Shown here piece after piece: positions 46,014 through 55,488 of a stretch of DNA of 64,000 nucleotides. The position numbers and the translations under genes were made by a program. Under the pieces are notes generated by a model that made no database searches, was not told where the DNA came from, and worked only from the letters and a program-made list of their open reading frames with translations. The number at the start of each line of letters is the position of its first letter. Position 1 is the first letter of the stretch. This DNA comes from Bacteroidales bacterium (GTDB lineage Bacteria; Bacteroidota; Bacteroidia; Bacteroidales; UBA932): contig JAFLUX010000004.1 in the NCBI GenBank assembly GCA_022508605.1, positions 1 through 64,000 on the forward strand, in the 5' to 3' direction.

Positions 46014-46513
46014 GATTTCTCGTCTATGTTGCGGAATGTTGTGCTCGTGAAGTTCTTTACCCACACCTGGCGCTCGAATGCCTGGTCCAAAGACAGCATG
46101 GTGTCCGTGGACTGCACGTAGGGAATGCGCTGTATGGTGTTGAGGATGGTCTCCATGAGGTGGTCGTTGTCTATGCAGTACACCTTCAGGAGAAGGGCGC
46201 AGCGGCCCGTCACGAAATGGCACTCCACAATCTCAGGAATGTGCCGCAGGGCCTCCGTGACTTCGTGATACTTGTTGTCCTCCGACAATGATATGTTGAT
46301 GAAAGCGCACACGTTGAGTCCGAGCGTGCTGGGCTTAACCCTCATCTGGGAACCGGTGATAACCCCGGCCTCCTCCAGCTTCTTGACTCTCTGATGCACC
46401 GCCGCCCCTGAAATCCCGCATTCGCGGGCTATTTCCAGGAACGGCATCCTGGCATTGTTGATAAGAAAGAACAGAATCTTGCGGTCGGTTTCGTCCAATC
46501 GATAATTTCCCAT
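46010..46513 (-). CDS. Lrp/AsnC family transcriptional regulator
   Basis: LDETDRKILFFLINNARMPFLEIARECGISGAAVHQRVKKLEEAGVITG. Confidence 0.95.
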   Translation of the reverse strand: MGNYRLDETDRKILFFLINNARMPFLEIARECGISGAAVHQRVKKLEEAGVITGSQMRVKPSTLGLNVCAFINISLSEDNKYHEVTEALRHIPEIVECHFVTGRCALLLKVYCIDNDHLMETILNTIQRIPYVQSTDTMLSLDQAFERQVWVKNFTSTTFRNIDEKS

Positions 46514-46528
46514 AGGTGATATTTTGTT

Positions 46529-48832
46529 TTATTTTGTGCTGCGCCTGCTTCTGCGGGCCGACGGGCTGGAGCCGGATATTATTTCCCTGCATTTCTCCTC
46601 GGTCAATTCCGCCGCGCTGATAGTTTTCGGTATTCGGTAGTTTTTGCCGTCGAACTTGATGTACGGGCCGTAGCGTCCGTTTATCACGCTGATGTCCCCG
46701 AACTCGCACAGAGGCTCTGAGCCGGCCTCCCTGCGCTTTCTGTCAGCCTCTATCAGGCTGCCGCACTCCTCTATGGTAATCTTCATCGGATCTTTCCCGC
46801 GGGGCAGGGATATGTTCCTGTCGCCCCATTTCAGGTACGGGCCGAAGCGCCCCTTGGTCACTACCACGGGCACCCCTTCGTATTCGCCGGCGGTGCGGGG
46901 CAGGTTGAACAGTTTTACGGCTTCTTCCAGGGTGAGCGTCTCTATAATCTGCCCCTTTCCGAGGCTTGCCGACTGGCGGTGTTCCCCCTCGCCCTTCTGC
47001 ACATACGAGCCGAACTGCCCCAGCCGGGCGGTAATCATGAGTCCGTCGGAGGGGTCTATTCCGATTTCCCTTTCCAGATGGCTGTACTGGCGCTTGTTTA
47101 TGGCCGCGTCGACCCTCGCGTGGAAAGGTGCGTAGAAATCGGAAATCACGGTGTTCCATTGCTTCTTTCCGCTGGCCACCTGGTCGAAATCCTTCTCCAC
47201 GTTGGCGGTGAAGTCGTAGTCCATGATGTCGGAGAAGTCGCCCGTAAGATAGTCGGTCACGAGTATCCCCACATCCGTCGGTATGAGCTTGCCCCTTTCG
47301 GCGCCTATTGTGTCGGTGCGCTGCTTTTCGCTTATCTCGCGCCCTTTGAGCGTGAGGTCGCATACCTTGACCGCGCTTCCCTCCTTGTCGCCCTTGGTGA
47401 TATATCCGCGGGCATTCGTAAGGGTGCTTATAGTGGGCGCGTATGTGGACGGGCGCCCTATTCCCAGCTCCTCCATCTTCTTTATGAGCGTCTGTTCGGA
47501 GTAGCGGAACGGGGCCTGGGTGTGCTTGCAGTCGGCGTTCACCTGCTTTACCGTGAGCTCCCGGCCGGCATCTACGCGCGGCAGCACCACTTCCTCTCCG
47601 CCCGTGGCGTCCTCATCGTCGGAGCCTTCCCGGTAGAGCTTCAGGAAGCCGTCGAAAAGCATCTGTAGGGACTGTATGGAGTATTTCTCTCCGCGCTTGT
47701 CTATGTCCACCCCTATGGAGGTGTTGAGGACCCTGGCCTCGGACATCTGCGATGCCACGGTACGCTTCCAGATGAGCTGGTAGAGCTTCTGTTCCTGCTG
47801 GGTGCCTTCTATGTCCGTGTTCGATATGAATGTGGGGCGTATGGCTTCGTGCGCCTCCTGCGCCCCCTTGGACTTCGTGCGGTACTGGCGCGGACGCGAA
47901 TATTCGGGACCGAAATTGTCGAGGATAAATTCTTTGGCGGTGTTTACGGCAAGGCTCGACAGATTGGTGGAGTCCGTACGCATGTAGGTTATCAGTCCGC
48001 GTTCGTACAGCGACTGGGCTATGCGCATCGTAACTCCCACCGGCAGGTGAAGTTTGCGTGCCGCCTCCTGCTGGAGCGTGGAGGTGGTGAACGGTGCGGG
48101 CGGCATGCGCGTGCCCTCCTTGCTCTCCACCGACCCTACCGTGTAGCGCGCCCCGATGCAGTCCTGAAGGAAGCTGCGGGCCTCCTCCTTGTTGCCGAAA
48201 CGCTTGTCCAACTGGCCTTTTACCGCTATCCCGTCTATCTCGAACAGGGCCTCCACGCGGTAATAGGGCGCCGGGGTGAATGCGCTTATCTCTCTTTCGC
48301 GGTCCACGACGAGGCGGAGGACCACCGACTGCACGCGGCCTGCGGAAAGTCCGCGCTGAATCTTTCTCCAGAGTATGGGGGAAAGCTCGAAGCCCACGAG
48401 CCTGTCGAGTACGCGGCGGGCCTGCTGGGCGTTTACGAGGTCCATGTCCAGGGATCGCGGGTTTTTCACGGCATGGAGTATGGCGTCTTTCGTGATTTCG
48501 TGGAAAACTATGCGGCGGGTCTTTTCAGGTTCGAGTCCGAGCGTTTCGGAAAGATGCCACGAAATGGCTTCTCCCTCGCGGTCCTCATCGGAAGCGAGCC
48601 AGACGACGGACGCCTCGGAAGCGAGCTTCTTCAGTTCGCTCACCACCCGCTTCTTGTCGGCAGGAACTATGTATTCCGGCTTGAATCCGTCCTTTATATC
48701 TATGCTCAGGCTTTTGTCCTGGAGGTCTCTTATGTGTCCGAAACTGGATTTCACTATAAATCCGCTCCCGAGATATTTCTGAATCGTCTTCGCCTTTGCC
48801 GGCGACTCTACTATCACTAAATTCGCTTCCAT
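46529..48832 (-). CDS. topA: DNA topoisomerase I
   Basis: MEANLVIVESPAKAKTIQKYLGSGFIVKSSFGHIRDL; LITYMRTDSTNLS active site. Confidence 0.98.
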   Translation of the reverse strand: MEANLVIVESPAKAKTIQKYLGSGFIVKSSFGHIRDLQDKSLSIDIKDGFKPEYIVPADKKRVVSELKKLASEASVVWLASDEDREGEAISWHLSETLGLEPEKTRRIVFHEITKDAILHAVKNPRSLDMDLVNAQQARRVLDRLVGFELSPILWRKIQRGLSAGRVQSVVLRLVVDREREISAFTPAPYYRVEALFEIDGIAVKGQLDKRFGNKEEARSFLQDCIGARYTVGSVESKEGTRMPPAPFTTSTLQQEAARKLHLPVGVTMRIAQSLYERGLITYMRTDSTNLSSLAVNTAKEFILDNFGPEYSRPRQYRTKSKGAQEAHEAIRPTFISNTDIEGTQQEQKLYQLIWKRTVASQMSEARVLNTSIGVDIDKRGEKYSIQSLQMLFDGFLKLYREGSDDEDATGGEEVVLPRVDAGRELTVKQVNADCKHTQAPFRYSEQTLIKKMEELGIGRPSTYAPTISTLTNARGYITKGDKEGSAVKVCDLTLKGREISEKQRTDTIGAERGKLIPTDVGILVTDYLTGDFSDIMDYDFTANVEKDFDQVASGKKQWNTVISDFYAPFHARVDAAINKRQYSHLEREIGIDPSDGLMITARLGQFGSYVQKGEGEHRQSASLGKGQIIETLTLEEAVKLFNLPRTAGEYEGVPVVVTKGRFGPYLKWGDRNISLPRGKDPMKITIEECGSLIEADRKRREAGSEPLCEFGDISVINGRYGPYIKFDGKNYRIPKTISAAELTEEKCREIISGSSPSARRSRRSTK

Positions 48833-48851
48833 TTTTTGTCAATATCGGCCA

Positions 48852-48859
48852 CAAAGTTA
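48852..48859 (-). promoter_or_regulatory. Putative topA -7 element TAACTTTG
   Basis: CAAAGTTA on plus; no convincing -33 partner. Confidence 0.4.
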
Positions 48860-48881
48860 AAGATTTTCAAAAATTAAATCG

Positions 48882-48889
48882 TAATTTTG
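48882..48889 (+). promoter_or_regulatory. Putative PBP1A -7 element TAATTTTG
   Basis: TAATTTTG 18 nt before the PBP1A start. Confidence 0.45.
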
Positions 48890-48906
48890 TCTTCTAAATC
48901 GAAAAA

Positions 48907-51252
48907 ATGACGGATAAAGTAAAACGGACGATAATCAAGGGCTTCTGGATACTGATAACAGTGCCTTTCGCCCTGATAATCATATTGCTGCTCTGCGTGG
49001 GACTTTTCGCGGAGCTGCCCTCTTTCGAGGAGTTGGAACACCCCGACAGCAAGCTGGCCACGCAGGTGCTTGCGGAGGACGGAGAAGTTCTCACCACTTT
49101 CCACATAGAGAACCGCACCTACATTTCCTACGATGAACTTTCAAAGAATCTGGTGCATGCCGCGGTGGCTACCGAGGACGTGCGCTTCTACAGGCATTCG
49201 GGCGTGGACATGAAGGGCCTGGCGCGCGTGGCCGTGAAGACCCTGCTGCTGCGCGATTCGAGCCAGGGAGGCGGCAGCACCATCACCCAGCAGCTGGCGA
49301 AGACCCTTTATCCCCGCAACGAGAAGTCGGGAAAACTTGCCCTCGTGATTACAAAACTCAAGGAGTGGATTACGGCAGTGCGGCTCGAGAGGGACTACAC
49401 CAAGGACGAGATAATGGCCATGTACCTCAACTCCATCTTCTTCGGGAGCGGTGCATATGGCGTGAAATCGGCCTCCGAGACCTTTTTTGCAAAGGCCCCC
49501 TCGGAACTCAACGTGGAGGAGAGCGCGCTGCTCATAGGCATGGTCAACAAGCCCACACGCTACAACCCGGCCCTCAATCCGGACGAGTCCATTAAGCGCC
49601 GCAACTTCGTCATAGGGCGCATGGAAAAGGCCGGTTACATAAGCAAGTCCGAAAGGGATTCCCTCAGGCAGCTGCCGATAGTGCTGGACTATCATGTGCA
49701 GGACCACAATTCCGGCCATGCCCCCTATTTCCGCGACATGCTCCGCCGCGACATGAACGCGAAGAAGCCGCGCCGCTCCGACTATCAGTATGAAGAGGAT
49801 TATTCGGCCGACTCGCTGCGCTGGGCTTCCGACGCCATATACGGCTGGCTGCAGAAAAACAAGAAGCCGGACGGCAGCCCCTACAATCTCGACAGGGACG
49901 GCCTGCGCATCTATACCACCATCAATTACAAGATGCAGGTTTTTGCCGAGGAGGCCGTGGCCGAACACCTCGGAGGCTATCTTCAGGGGGCGTTCAACAA
50001 GGAATTGCGCTCCAAGCGCAACAAGCCATTCGCCAACGACATAGACCAGAAGACCGTGGATCGCCTGATGTCGCAGGCCCGCAGGTGGAGCGACCGCTGG
50101 CGCATGCAGAAGAGGGCCGGGCTGAGCGACCATGAGATACTCGCGCAGTTCGACAAGCCTCAGAAAATGCGCGTCTTTTCATGGAGCAAGAAGGGTTATG
50201 TGGACACCACCATGACCCCGAACGACTCCATACGCTACTACAAGTCTTTCCTGCGCTGCGGCTTCGTGGCCATGGAGCCTGTGACCGGCAATGTCAAGGC
50301 ATTCGTGGGCGGTCCCAACTACCGCTATTTCAAATACGACAACGTGAGCCAGGCGAAGCGTCAGGTGGGCTCGACCATCAAGCCTTTCCTTTATACGCTT
50401 GCGATGCAGGAGGGCATGACCCCGTGCGACAGGGTGATATGCGCCCCGCAGACCTTCATCAACTGGGACGGCTCCACGTGGACTCCGCGAAGCACCGACA
50501 AGCCCGAAATGATAGGCCAGACGGTCACGCTCAAATGGGGACTTGCCAACAGTTCCAACAACATATCGGCTTTCCTCATGAAACAGTTCGGCCCGAGCGC
50601 CATGGTGCAGATGATGCACCGCATGGGAATACACAGCCATGTGGATGAGGTATATGCCCTGTGCGTGGGGCCGGCCGACATAGCGCTGTATGAAATGGTG
50701 GCGGCATACAACACCTTCCCCTCGAGGGGAGTGTATGCCTCTCCCGTATATGTGACCCGCATAGAGGACAACCAGGGCAATGTCATTTCCGAACACGCCG
50801 GCAGCAAGAGGGAGGCGATCAGCGAGGCTTCCGCCTATCTGATGACGAATCTGCTGCAGGGCGTCGTCAACGGCGGCACGGGCAGCCGCCTGCGCTATGC
50901 CTACAACCTGAAAGGCGAAATCGCCGGCAAGACCGGCACCACGAATGACTGTTCCGACGGCTGGTTCATCGGATACACTCCGCGAATCACCGCCGGCGCA
51001 TGGATAGGGGGAGAGGACAGGCAGATACATTTCAATTCCCTGGACGGCTCCCGCATGGCCCTGCCGGTCTGGGGGATATGGATGAAGAAATGTCTTGCCG
51101 CCGGACTTTTCAGCGAACGCGATGCGTTCCTTGCCCCGGCGAACATAGATTTCAGCCTCGACTGTTCATCTTCCGGAACTTTCCTCGGCGGGGACGAGGA
51201 CCCGCTGTCCGAGGCGGCCAACACCGAAGAAACAGACTACTATTTCAATTAG
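48907..51252 (+). CDS. Penicillin-binding protein 1A (transglycosylase/transpeptidase)
   Basis: ATEDVRFYRHSGVDMKGLARV, GGSTITQQLAKTLYPRN; SSNNISAFLMK; GKTGTTNDCSDGWFIGYTP. Confidence 0.96.
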   Translation: MTDKVKRTIIKGFWILITVPFALIIILLLCVGLFAELPSFEELEHPDSKLATQVLAEDGEVLTTFHIENRTYISYDELSKNLVHAAVATEDVRFYRHSGVDMKGLARVAVKTLLLRDSSQGGGSTITQQLAKTLYPRNEKSGKLALVITKLKEWITAVRLERDYTKDEIMAMYLNSIFFGSGAYGVKSASETFFAKAPSELNVEESALLIGMVNKPTRYNPALNPDESIKRRNFVIGRMEKAGYISKSERDSLRQLPIVLDYHVQDHNSGHAPYFRDMLRRDMNAKKPRRSDYQYEEDYSADSLRWASDAIYGWLQKNKKPDGSPYNLDRDGLRIYTTINYKMQVFAEEAVAEHLGGYLQGAFNKELRSKRNKPFANDIDQKTVDRLMSQARRWSDRWRMQKRAGLSDHEILAQFDKPQKMRVFSWSKKGYVDTTMTPNDSIRYYKSFLRCGFVAMEPVTGNVKAFVGGPNYRYFKYDNVSQAKRQVGSTIKPFLYTLAMQEGMTPCDRVICAPQTFINWDGSTWTPRSTDKPEMIGQTVTLKWGLANSSNNISAFLMKQFGPSAMVQMMHRMGIHSHVDEVYALCVGPADIALYEMVAAYNTFPSRGVYASPVYVTRIEDNQGNVISEHAGSKREAISEASAYLMTNLLQGVVNGGTGSRLRYAYNLKGEIAGKTGTTNDCSDGWFIGYTPRITAGAWIGGEDRQIHFNSLDGSRMALPVWGIWMKKCLAAGLFSERDAFLAPANIDFSLDCSSSGTFLGGDEDPLSEAANTEETDYYFN

Positions 51253-51253
51253 C

Positions 51254-52270
51254 ATGAGCAAGTACAATTCCATAGCCGTGATTTACGGAAGCGATTCTTC
51301 CGAGTGGGAGGTGTCGTGCCGCAGCGGCGAATTTGTGGCCGGAGCCATAGACCAGGCCGTATATGACGTGTATGAGATTTTCGCCCGCTTCGGGGTGTGG
51401 CAGCTCGTCGCCTACAGGCGGAAAAATGCCATGAGGGTGACTTTCCCGGAGGGCGCGAGGCCGGAAGTGGACAAGAACGATTTTTCCGTCAGCGTGCTCG
51501 GCAACAAGGTGAAATTCGATTTCGCATATATTGTGCAGCACGGCGCTCCGGGCGAGAACGGGCAGATGCAGGGCTACCTTGAAATGCTCCGCGTGCCCTT
51601 CAGCTCCTGCGGCTCTTTCTCCAGCGTCATCGCGTTCGACAAATATGCCTGCAAGTCTTTCGTACGGGACAGCGGTATCGTCAAATGCGCCCCAGACGCC
51701 TATGTGCACAGCGGCGACGACCTTGCATCATTCTGCGAGGCCGCTGCACAGAAGCTGTCTTTCCCAGTATTCGTCAAGCCTACCCAGGCCGGTTCCAGCT
51801 TCGGCGTGACCAAGGTCGCCGACCCGTCCGGGCTGCCGGAGGCCATACAGTTTGCATTTACCGAAGACCCCGCCGTGATAGTGGAGCAGGGGATAAACGG
51901 ACGCGAACTCACCTGCGCGGCCTATTTCGACGGCCAATCCGTGCAGACGCTTCCTCCCATAGAGGTGGTGCCGGAAAGCGATTACTTCGACTATGATGCG
52001 AAGTACAACGGCCACAGCAAGGAAATCTGCCCCGCCCCGCTTGAGGCGGCACAGGAGGCGGAACTGCGCCGGACCACTGCGGAGCTGTATTCTTTCCTCG
52101 GCTGCAAGGGCGTGGTGAGAATGGACTATATCCTTGCCGAAGACGGACTTTATTTCCTTGAAGTGAACATCATTCCGGGGATGACCAGCGCGTCCCTTGT
52201 GCCCCGCATGGTGCGTACCGCGGGAATGTCCGTGACCGACTTCCTGTCCCTGATAATCGAAAATTCGTAG
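51254..52270 (+). CDS. ddl: D-alanine--D-alanine ligase
   Basis: FPVFVKPTQAGSSFGVTKV, YFLEVNIIPGMTSASLVPRMVRTAGMS. Confidence 0.95.
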   Translation: MSKYNSIAVIYGSDSSEWEVSCRSGEFVAGAIDQAVYDVYEIFARFGVWQLVAYRRKNAMRVTFPEGARPEVDKNDFSVSVLGNKVKFDFAYIVQHGAPGENGQMQGYLEMLRVPFSSCGSFSSVIAFDKYACKSFVRDSGIVKCAPDAYVHSGDDLASFCEAAAQKLSFPVFVKPTQAGSSFGVTKVADPSGLPEAIQFAFTEDPAVIVEQGINGRELTCAAYFDGQSVQTLPPIEVVPESDYFDYDAKYNGHSKEICPAPLEAAQEAELRRTTAELYSFLGCKGVVRMDYILAEDGLYFLEVNIIPGMTSASLVPRMVRTAGMSVTDFLSLIIENS

Positions 52271-53127
52271 TGCTGCTGCGGCAGTTCATCAGCGGGGGGA
52301 CGGAAGCACTCGGCTCCCTGTATCCTCCCGAAGAGGCGCGCGGCATCGTGCTTCGGCTGTGCCGCGACATACTCGGAGTGGAATCGTACACCCATGTGGT
52401 CGATCCGGATTTCCGTGTTCCGGAGTCCGCAGAAGCCGCCCTCGCAGATGCCCTCGTGCGCCTGAAATCCGGTGAGCCGCTTCAGTATGTCACGGGCTGG
52501 CAGGAGTTCTGCGGGCGGCGTTTCAGGGTGTCTCCCGCCGTGCTCATACCGCGTCCCGAGACGGAACAGCTCGTGCAGGCCGCCCTGTCCCGTGCCGCCG
52601 AAGCCGGGGAGGGACCTTTGCGCATACTCGACCTTTGCACCGGTTCCGGATGCATAGCGTGGAGCCTGTCTCTCGGCCTCCCCTCGGCCTCCGTTACCGG
52701 CATAGACATTTCGCGCGAGGCCCTTGACTTGGCCGGGGCGCAGTTCCCCTGCCCAGGGCCGGCTTTTCTGGAAATGGATGTGCTGGACCCTCCGGATGAG
52801 GCGGACGGCGCCCCCTTCCATATTATTACTGCCAATCCTCCGTACATAAGAGAAAGCGAAAAGGCGGCGATGCACGCCAATGTGCTGGAGCATGAGCCTC
52901 ATCTTGCCCTGTTCGTCCCGGATGACGACCCGCTGGTGTTCTACCGCTCCATATCCGTATGGGCCGGGCGCTTTCTTGCTCCCGGCGGCTGGTGCATCGC
53001 TGAAATCAATGAGGCCCTCGGGGATGCCGTCGCAGGGCTTTTCCGCTCATGCGGCTTTGAAAAGGTTCGGAAAATCCGGGATTTTTTCGGAAAAGAGCGC
53101 TTCGTGTCCTTTGAAAAAGGGCTTTAG
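52270..53127 (+). CDS. prmC: Peptide chain release factor N5-glutamine methyltransferase (GTG start)
   Basis: PLQYVTGWQEFCGRRFRVSPAVLIPRPETEQLV; ANPPYIRESE. Confidence 0.95.
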   Translation: MLLRQFISGGTEALGSLYPPEEARGIVLRLCRDILGVESYTHVVDPDFRVPESAEAALADALVRLKSGEPLQYVTGWQEFCGRRFRVSPAVLIPRPETEQLVQAALSRAAEAGEGPLRILDLCTGSGCIAWSLSLGLPSASVTGIDISREALDLAGAQFPCPGPAFLEMDVLDPPDEADGAPFHIITANPPYIRESEKAAMHANVLEHEPHLALFVPDDDPLVFYRSISVWAGRFLAPGGWCIAEINEALGDAVAGLFRSCGFEKVRKIRDFFGKERFVSFEKGL

Positions 53128-53219
53128 CGGCATTCCTGGCGCCGTTTTGAAAAACAAGCGTATCGCATTTTGAAAAAACGCTTGATATTCCGTTTCTTTG
53201 CAGGAGAAACTTTAAGACT

Positions 53220-54398
53220 ATGAAAAATTTATCCTGCTATGCCGCCATGCTGTTGTCAGTTGCATCCTGCGGCGCAATCGAAAAAAACGGCACGCCCGAT
53301 TTGCAGCCGGACAATGCTCCGGCCGAACTTTCGCTTCCCGGTCTCGCCCGGATGTTCGCTGAACTTCCGCTGGAGCCGGAACACCTCAGAGAAGTCTATG
53401 ATGCCGTCGGCAATTCTTCCGGCAACGGCTTCGACGAGGAGTACACCATGAGCTGCATTCTCGAAAACCCCGGAGCCGGAGTAGGCGACGACAGGCTGCC
53501 TGCCGGAACCAAGGCCCCCGGAGGATACGGCAATCCGCTCCGCAACCTGATAAGGGACTATCTTTCAGGCAGACCATCCACGAGGTCGTCCGTGGAGAGC
53601 CTTATGGATGCCCTCGCCCAAAGCGACTACCAGCTGTATTGGCCGTATTCCGAAGACTGGGACGGGGTCACATATCCCATCATCACCTTCGACCCTGGCT
53701 ACGGGGCGGAATCGAACTACGGCTTCGAGTTGTCGGTGGAGGGCGGCGAACTGAGGGTAAAAGACTCGGTATATGTGGACGAGGCCGTGGCGATGCGCCG
53801 TCCGGTGTGGGTGCTCAACAGCAATTCCGACGCGGCGTTTACGCCCATGGAGCTGTTCGAGAAAGTGTCGGGACATTCATACGCGGCCGCGGCCCCGGAG
53901 CCTGACGGAATATCGCCTGCCGCCCGTCCGCGCAAACTTACTGTCAAGACCTTCAAGATGCTGCGCAACTACGACACCTGGTTCTGCGGGGCATCGGAGT
54001 TCTGGATAAAATGCGGCAGCGTAGAGGGCTTCACCGCGAGCACGGAGGCGGAGCTGAAACTGTATTCTCCGAGCATAACGGAGTTCATCATCGTGGTGCA
54101 GAGGCGCTATGTGGGCAAGGAACTTCCTTTCGAGGCCATACTGGTGTCGGATTTCAGCACGCAACTCGACAAACTCGCATTTCTGATAACCGAAGACGAC
54201 GGGGGTACGCGCACCAGCTGGAAATGCGAGGCGACGGTGAAAATACAGTCAAAGTCCTACGGCTTCACCATAGACCTGCCCATGAATATCAAGGACGACA
54301 TCGTATGGCGCGGCCAGCTGTCCGCCAGGTTCTTCGAGGAGGAGGACATAGTCACAGGCCGCTTCGGCGATGTGGTAATCAGTTTCGAGCTGGACTGA
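53220..54398 (+). CDS. Hypothetical lipoprotein
   Basis: MKNLSCYAAMLLSVASCGAIEKNG lipobox; C-terminal beta-rich region. Confidence 0.75.
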   Translation: MKNLSCYAAMLLSVASCGAIEKNGTPDLQPDNAPAELSLPGLARMFAELPLEPEHLREVYDAVGNSSGNGFDEEYTMSCILENPGAGVGDDRLPAGTKAPGGYGNPLRNLIRDYLSGRPSTRSSVESLMDALAQSDYQLYWPYSEDWDGVTYPIITFDPGYGAESNYGFELSVEGGELRVKDSVYVDEAVAMRRPVWVLNSNSDAAFTPMELFEKVSGHSYAAAAPEPDGISPAARPRKLTVKTFKMLRNYDTWFCGASEFWIKCGSVEGFTASTEAELKLYSPSITEFIIVVQRRYVGKELPFEAILVSDFSTQLDKLAFLITEDDGGTRTSWKCEATVKIQSKSYGFTIDLPMNIKDDIVWRGQLSARFFEEEDIVTGRFGDVVISFELD

Positions 54399-54413
54399 CG
54401 GGCCCCGCTGCGG

Positions 54414-55448
54414 TCAGCCCTGCCTGTCAGGGGTGAACATCACCTTGCTGAAGAACTCCTTGCGGCCGAGGATGAGGTCGAAGGCCTGCTTGTAGTCTTC
54501 AAGCGCGAAACGGTGGGTGATGAGCGGGCGTACATCCACGATGTGCCCGGAGATGGCGTCGAGGGATGTGCGCCAGTCGTTCCTGGAGTCATTGTAGCTG
54601 CTGTTCCAGGTGCCCCTTATGTTCAGTTGCTTGCGGAGCAGCTGGCTGTAGGTGCCCTGGGTCAGGGTCATGTCTCCGAAAGGATTGCCCATGCACACCA
54701 CATGTCCGAAACTCTTTACGGCCAGTATGCAGGCCTCCCATGTGGCGCTGGCTCCTGCGCCTTCTATGCATGCGTCCGCACCGCGTCCTCCGGTGGCCTC
54801 ACGAATGTATGCCGCGGCATCGACGTTCGCACTGTTGATTGCAGTGAAGCCCATGCCGGCGGCGAAGTCCACCTTGCTCTGGTCTATGTCGCAGATGAAC
54901 ACCTGCGAAGCTCCGGAGGCCTTGGCCCAGAGTCCGAGCATCATTCCTATGGGACCGGCCCCGAAGATGGCGACGGAATCGCCAATCTGTATCTGCGCGA
55001 GTGATACTGCGTGGAGGGCGACGGCGGCAGGCTCGCACATGGCGGCCTCCTCGAAAGAGATGCCGTCGAAATACACCAAGTTCCATTCCTTGACAGCCAG
55101 ATATTCGGCATAGGCCCCGTCGCGGCGGGAGCCGTAATAGTCGTAGTCGCTGCACTGCGCATACTCTCCTACCTGGCAGGAAGCGCACTTCCGGCACGGA
55201 ATCAGCGGGAATACCGCGGCCTTGCGGCCTATGAGTTCCGGCCTGTCGGCATCTACGACCTCTCCGGAAAATTCATGTCCGGGAATGGTGGGGAAGTGGT
55301 AGGTGCCTTTTTTGAAGATTCTGGGAATATCGCTGCCGCAGATGCCGCAGGCTTTGATTTTCAGCAGGACTTCGCCTTTCTGGCGTACAGGGTCGGGTAC
55401 TTCCTCGTAGCGGAGGTCTCCGACGGCGTGGAGGTTGAGTGCTTTCAT
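54414..55448 (-). CDS. Zinc-dependent alcohol dehydrogenase family (galactitol-1-phosphate dehydrogenase-like)
   Basis: KIKACGICGSDIPRIFKKGTYHFPTIPGHEFSGEVV; VAIFGAGPIGMMLGLWAKASGA. Confidence 0.92.
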   Translation of the reverse strand: MKALNLHAVGDLRYEEVPDPVRQKGEVLLKIKACGICGSDIPRIFKKGTYHFPTIPGHEFSGEVVDADRPELIGRKAAVFPLIPCRKCASCQVGEYAQCSDYDYYGSRRDGAYAEYLAVKEWNLVYFDGISFEEAAMCEPAAVALHAVSLAQIQIGDSVAIFGAGPIGMMLGLWAKASGASQVFICDIDQSKVDFAAGMGFTAINSANVDAAAYIREATGGRGADACIEGAGASATWEACILAVKSFGHVVCMGNPFGDMTLTQGTYSQLLRKQLNIRGTWNSSYNDSRNDWRTSLDAISGHIVDVRPLITHRFALEDYKQAFDLILGRKEFFSKVMFTPDRQG

Positions 55449-55473
55449 ACTGCGAATTTAACAAACATTTTTT

Positions 55474-55481
55474 TATTTTTG
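55474..55481 (+). promoter_or_regulatory. Putative -7 element TATTTTTG for MATE gene
   Basis: TATTTTTG ends 8 nt before the ATG at 55489. Confidence 0.45.
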
Positions 55482-55488
55482 CCCCGCG

